From contig DATDOO010000299.1 of NCBI GenBank assembly GCA_035293245.1, positions 1-6,568 of the forward strand: DNA of 6,568 bases, given 5' to 3'. The position numbers and the translations under genes are program-made. Within the stretch, counting starts at the first letter, position 1. Each line of letters starts with the position of its first letter. This document shows positions 3,735 through 6,568 of this stretch, in pieces. The stretch is from DATDOO01 sp035293245. Lineage in GTDB: Bacteria > Pseudomonadota > Gammaproteobacteria > Methylococcales > Methylococcaceae. The notes under the pieces are model-generated. The model worked only from the letters and a program-made list of their open reading frames with translations, searched no databases and was not told the origin of the DNA.

Positions 3735-6568
3735 CTACTGATTCACCCGCACCACCAACCCCGTCTGTTCCGCCAGGCAGAGCTGTTCGGGGCTCAGCCC
3801 TAGAAGATCAGCGATCCAGGCTTGCTGTTCGGCAAAAGGAAGGTCGGGGACGGCGTTCCAGTCGATCTGGATGGGCGGCGGCGGGGCGCTGTCGGGGAGA
3901 CTCAGGGTGGCGCTGCCGCCGGGCAGGCTGGAGGAAATGACCAGGGTGCTTTGGGTTTCGGGATCGAGGGGCACGCCCACGGCCAGGACGACGGTGCGGG
4001 TGATGGTGGTTTCGCCGTCGCTGACGGTGTAGGTGAAGCCGTCCCAGCCGCTGTAGCCGGCTTCGGGCACGTAGGTGTAGGTGCCATCGCTGTTGCGGGT
4101 CAGCGTGCCGTGCGCGGGTTGGGTGTAGCCGAGGTTGAGGACGGGGCTGTCGACGTCGCTGACGAGATCGGCGAAGTCGAGGGTGGTGCTGCCGTTGCTG
4201 GGGAGGGCGTAAGCGGCATTCCGGGCGATGGGCGCGTCGTTGACGGGCAGGACGACGACGGCCAGGGTGGCGTGGGTGGTGGTGGTTGCGCCGGTCGCGG
4301 TTTCGGTGGCCGTGGCGGTGACGCGAAGGTGCAGGATGCCATAGTAATTCTCGGGCGGCGTGAAGCTGAGGTGGGCGAGGTCCCAGCCGGTTATCTCCGC
4401 CGTCGTGTTGTCTTGGGTGGCGGTGAAGGTGTGGGTGCCGTCGGTCAGGGTGCTGCCGATGGGTAAGGCATCGATCGTGACGTTCAGCCCTTCGGAGCCG
4501 TCGGTGTCGGTGAGGGCGGCAGTGATGGAAGCCAGACGGATGGGGCCGTCTTCGTAGCCGGTGTCGATGGGCAGCGATTCGCTGAGCACCAGGTTGTCGA
4601 GCATGGCGCCGCGGCCGTTGGCGTCGAAGGTGGTGGCTTCGGAGACGAGGCGGATGGTTTGCGCCTTGCCGGTGCCGGCAAAGTGGAAACTGAGGTTCTT
4701 CCAGTCCAAAGCGGTCTCGGGGCTGGTGCCGGCGTAGCCGCCGATGCGGATGCCGTCCACGTACACGCCGATCTGGGTATAGGCCGCGCTGAAACCGATG
4801 CGCCCGGCGTAGTCCAGGTTCAGGGTGTAGGTGGCGCCGAGCTTGGTGGTGATGCTGCGCTCGATGCCTAAGGTCTGGTGGCCCTGGCCTCTTGCGTCGT
4901 TGAGTTCCAGCCAGTTGCCGGAGCCTTGGGCCGCGTGGACGGTCTGGGGGCGGCCGTGGGGGTCGTGCATCTGATCCCCTTCCGACCAGATTTCGAAGGC
5001 TTTTTGTCCGCCTTTGTTGTCGGGGGGCAGGACCAGATTCCAGCCTTGCAGGACTTGGGTGAGCACCAGGGTGGAGACGGGGCTCTGGTTGTAGCTTTCT
5101 TCGTTCCCTTCGCCTTCCCACGTGGTGCGGAACAGGTCGCGGCTGGCGCCGATGCCGACCGTGGTGAAGGAGAGAAGCGGGGCGTCGGCGGCCGGGAGGA
5201 TGTCCAGGGTGACGGTGGCTTCGGCACTCTCCAGTTGGCCGTCGCGGGCTATGTAGCTGAATTGGGCGTAGTGGGCCTTTTGGTTGCCGTAGCCGACTTG
5301 CCCATAGCCTGGGCCGCCGGATTCGTCTTCGTCGGGAACGAAGCGCAGGCGCGCGGCGGCGATGTCGGCGGCGGTGAAGGTTTGATTCAAGGCCACGGCC
5401 GTCCAGGCAGTACCGTCCCAGGACTGGAGCTGGCCGTCCAGTGGCAGCGAGGCGATGGCCAGGGTCAGGGCATCGCCGTCCACGTCGAAAGCATCGAAGT
5501 CGGCGGGGCGGAAGACGTAGGGAGTGTCTTCGATGCCGGTGGCGCTGGAGTCGTAGGCCACGGGGGCGTCGTTCACCGGGGTGACGGTGAGCTGCACGGT
5601 GGCGGGGTTGGAGTCCAGTTGCCCATCGCTGACCCGGTAGGTGAAACGGTCCGATCCGTTGAAGTCGGGGTTCGGCGTGTACACCCAGGCGCCGTCGGCG
5701 GTTTGCACCAGTTGGCCGTAGAGCGGCGCTTCGAGGATGACCACGGTCAGGGCGTCGCCGTCCACGTCGAAGCCTTGGGCCAGGAGGTCGAGGGACAGCG
5801 GGGTGTCTTCGGCCGTGGACAGCGCCAGATCGTGCAGCACGGGGGCGTCGTTGACGGGACGAATGGTCACGGCGACGGTGGCGACGGCCGAATCCAGTCC
5901 CTGTCCTGAGCTTGTCGAAGGGTCGCCGTCCTTCACCCGGTAGCTGAAATGGTCCGTGCCGTTGTAGTCGGCATCCGGGGTGTAGACGAAGGAGCCGTCG
6001 GCATCGACGGCCAAGCGGCCGTGCGAGGGAGCGGCGACGATGCTTGCCGTCAGGACGGCGCTGTCGATGTCGGCGGCCGTTGCCAGCAGGTTGCCGATGA
6101 GGGCCGTGTCTTCGTCGGTGGCGAGGTTCTGGTCGCCGGCGGTGGGGGCATCATTCACCGGCGTGACGGTGAAGCGGACGGTGGCCAGGTTGGAATCCAA
6201 TTGCCCATCGTTCACCTGGTAAACGATGCTGTCTTCGCCGTTGTAGTTGGCATCCGGCGTGTAGGTATAAGTGCCGTCGGCGTTGCGCTCCAGGCGTCCG
6301 TGCAAAGGCGGTTGCATGATGGCGGCGGTGAAGGTCGCGCTGTCGATGTCGCCGGCCAGGGCCAGCAGGTCAATACCCAAGCCGCCGTCTTCCGCCAGGA
6401 CGTAGCTGGCATCGGTGGCCACCGGGGCGTCGTTGACCGGGGTGACGGTGAAGCGGACGGTAGCCAAGTTGGAATCCAGCTCGCCATCGTTCACTCGGTA
6501 GGTAAAGCTGTCGGCGCCGTTGTAGTCGGCATCCGGCGTGTAAGTGAAGCTGCCATCCGCATTCAGCA
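3735..6568 (-). CDS. Large secreted cadherin/Ig-like repeat protein (5' end outside window)
   Basis: Last 943 codons of a much larger surface or secreted protein; the frame stays open through the right edge, so no start is visible. The GTG at 6494 is inside a repeat and is not a start. Order from the N-terminal side: cadherin-like modules with the anchor PVNDAP at 6423-6440, 6144-6161, 5841-5858 and 5562-5579. Each has an AEDTPL/DEDTAL-type strand, D(V/I)D, DADGSFVYTPDADYNGTD and FTYRVNDG. A longer module follows to about 5181, then a jelly-roll-like domain (about 5180-4576). Next come a GYEDGPIRL...LTDTDGSEGLNVTI module (about 4575-4248), a last cadherin-like module (4247 to about 3966) and a tail of about 76 residues with APPPPI and IDWNAVPDLPFAEQQAWIADLLGL. 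Acidic DVDGD and NDAP motifs suggest calcium-stabilised linkers. Only one cysteine is present (14th residue from the end), and there are no RTX nonapeptides and no LPXTG. The TolC/adaptor pair on the same strand is the likely exporter; adhesin or matrix function is inferred. Confidence 0.88.
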   Translation of the reverse strand, partial: LNADGSFTYTPDADYNGADSFTYRVNDGELDSNLATVRFTVTPVNDAPVATDASYVLAEDGGLGIDLLALAGDIDSATFTAAIMQPPLHGRLERNADGTYTYTPDANYNGEDSIVYQVNDGQLDSNLATVRFTVTPVNDAPTAGDQNLATDEDTALIGNLLATAADIDSAVLTASIVAAPSHGRLAVDADGSFVYTPDADYNGTDHFSYRVKDGDPSTSSGQGLDSAVATVAVTIRPVNDAPVLHDLALSTAEDTPLSLDLLAQGFDVDGDALTVVILEAPLYGQLVQTADGAWVYTPNPDFNGSDRFTYRVSDGQLDSNPATVQLTVTPVNDAPVAYDSSATGIEDTPYVFRPADFDAFDVDGDALTLAIASLPLDGQLQSWDGTAWTAVALNQTFTAADIAAARLRFVPDEDESGGPGYGQVGYGNQKAHYAQFSYIARDGQLESAEATVTLDILPAADAPLLSFTTVGIGASRDLFRTTWEGEGNEESYNQSPVSTLVLTQVLQGWNLVLPPDNKGGQKAFEIWSEGDQMHDPHGRPQTVHAAQGSGNWLELNDARGQGHQTLGIERSITTKLGATYTLNLDYAGRIGFSAAYTQIGVYVDGIRIGGYAGTSPETALDWKNLSFHFAGTGKAQTIRLVSEATTFDANGRGAMLDNLVLSESLPIDTGYEDGPIRLASITAALTDTDGSEGLNVTIDALPIGSTLTDGTHTFTATQDNTTAEITGWDLAHLSFTPPENYYGILHLRVTATATETATGATTTTHATLAVVVLPVNDAPIARNAAYALPSNGSTTLDFADLVSDVDSPVLNLGYTQPAHGTLTRNSDGTYTYVPEAGYSGWDGFTYTVSDGETTITRTVVLAVGVPLDPETQSTLVISSSLPGGSATLSLPDSAPPPPIQIDWNAVPDLPFAEQQAWIADLLGLSPEQLCLAEQTGLVVRVNQ
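4576..5180 (-). other. Jelly-roll-like (carbohydrate-binding type) domain within the repeat protein
   Basis: About 200 residues unlike the surrounding repeats. Features include QVLQGWNLVLPPDN, AFEIWSEGDQM, NWLELND, a GIERSITTKLGATYTLNLDY strand pair, IGVYVDGIRI, LDWKNLSFHFAGTG and a closing GAMLDNLVLSE. The pattern W-LEL-(gap)-Q/E-I-T-GATYTL-DY-(gap)-V-V-G-(gap)-LDNL is that of galactose-binding or DUF642-like beta-sandwiches, which often bind sugars. Assignment is by pattern only; the ligand is unknown. Confidence 0.55.
5562..6568 (-). repeat. Tandem 93-residue cadherin-like modules
   Basis: Successive PVNDAP anchors (6423-6440, 6144-6161, 5841-5858, 5562-5579) are spaced 279, 303 and 279 bases, that is 93, 101 and 93 codons. 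The 101-codon unit is a 93-codon unit with eight extra codons at 5898-5924. The block LDSNLATVRFTVTPVNDAP is identical in the first two full units, which points to recent duplication or gene conversion. The block at 6441-6568 is the end of one more unit, so the array continues beyond the window. Confidence 0.9.
5898..5924. repeat. Dispersed intergenic-type repeat inserted in frame
   Basis: Twenty-seven bases replace the three found at this point in sister modules (a net gain of 24 bases, eight codons). They contain TCCTGAGCTTGTCGAAGG at 5904-5921, a motif I recognise as part of a repeat family scattered through many proteobacterial genomes. On the coding strand it reads DPSTSSGQG between the conserved G and LDS, where sister units have one residue (DGQLDS). 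The reading frame is kept and the insert lies in a loop between modules. The origin is inferred from the motif and from the exact length difference. Confidence 0.7.

Noticed and set aside
3808..5121. Minus-strand frame of 437 codons, Arg/His/Pro-rich
   Set aside because: Out-of-frame reading of the repeat protein gene; the biased composition is typical of a shifted high-GC frame.
4878..5909. Plus-strand frame of 343 codons, Gly/Val-rich
   Set aside because: Antisense of the repeat protein; its apparent repetitiveness only mirrors the tandem modules.
3735..6494. GTG at 6494 as the start of the repeat protein
   Set aside because: It falls inside a YRVNDG motif of a repeat unit, and the same frame continues with repeat sequence to the window edge.

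Overview
The window is GC-rich, densely coding bacterial DNA, most likely from a Gram-negative proteobacterium. It encodes a TolC-type outer-membrane channel and a periplasmic adaptor, and it uses ATGA start/stop overlaps. A gammaproteobacterium (for example a methanotroph-like lineage) would fit the domain combination, but nothing seen here fixes the taxon.

Layout. (1) Positions 1-1214, minus strand: an HlyD-type periplasmic adaptor running off the left edge. It has a long cytosolic N-terminus with one clear and one probable GAF domain, then one membrane helix and the start of the lipoyl/HlyD region. (2) Positions 1211-2650, minus strand: a TolC-family outer-membrane factor with a signal peptide and a GTG start, overlapping the adaptor start by ATGA. 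(3) Positions 2651-2951: a gene-free divergent spacer with an AT-rich tract next to tolC. (4) Positions 2952-3625, plus strand: a MntA/HepT (MNT/HEPN) toxin-antitoxin pair, again joined by an ATGA overlap. (5) Positions 3626-3734: a short convergent spacer with a small perfect hairpin. (6) Positions 3735-6568, minus strand: the last 943 codons of a large secreted repeat protein, open at the right edge. It has tandem cadherin-like modules of exactly 93 residues, a longer variant module, a jelly-roll-like domain, two further Ig-like modules and a distinctive C-terminal tail.

How it works together (inference). The repeat protein, the TolC channel and the GAF-adaptor lie on the same strand and look like an exported surface protein with part of its exporter. 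No ABC ATPase or other inner-membrane motor is in view; it would be expected to the left of position 1. The GAF domains on the cytosolic side of the adaptor suggest that export or complex assembly responds to a cytosolic signal. The toxin-antitoxin pair sits antiparallel between the putative cargo and its exporter.

Most notable points: the GAF-adaptor fusion; the toxin-antitoxin module lodged inside the secretion locus, with a 9-bp direct repeat near its edges; a 24-bp net in-frame gain in one repeat unit that matches a dispersed repeat motif normally found between genes; and a cargo C-terminus without RTX nonapeptides that carries the only cysteine in the visible protein.
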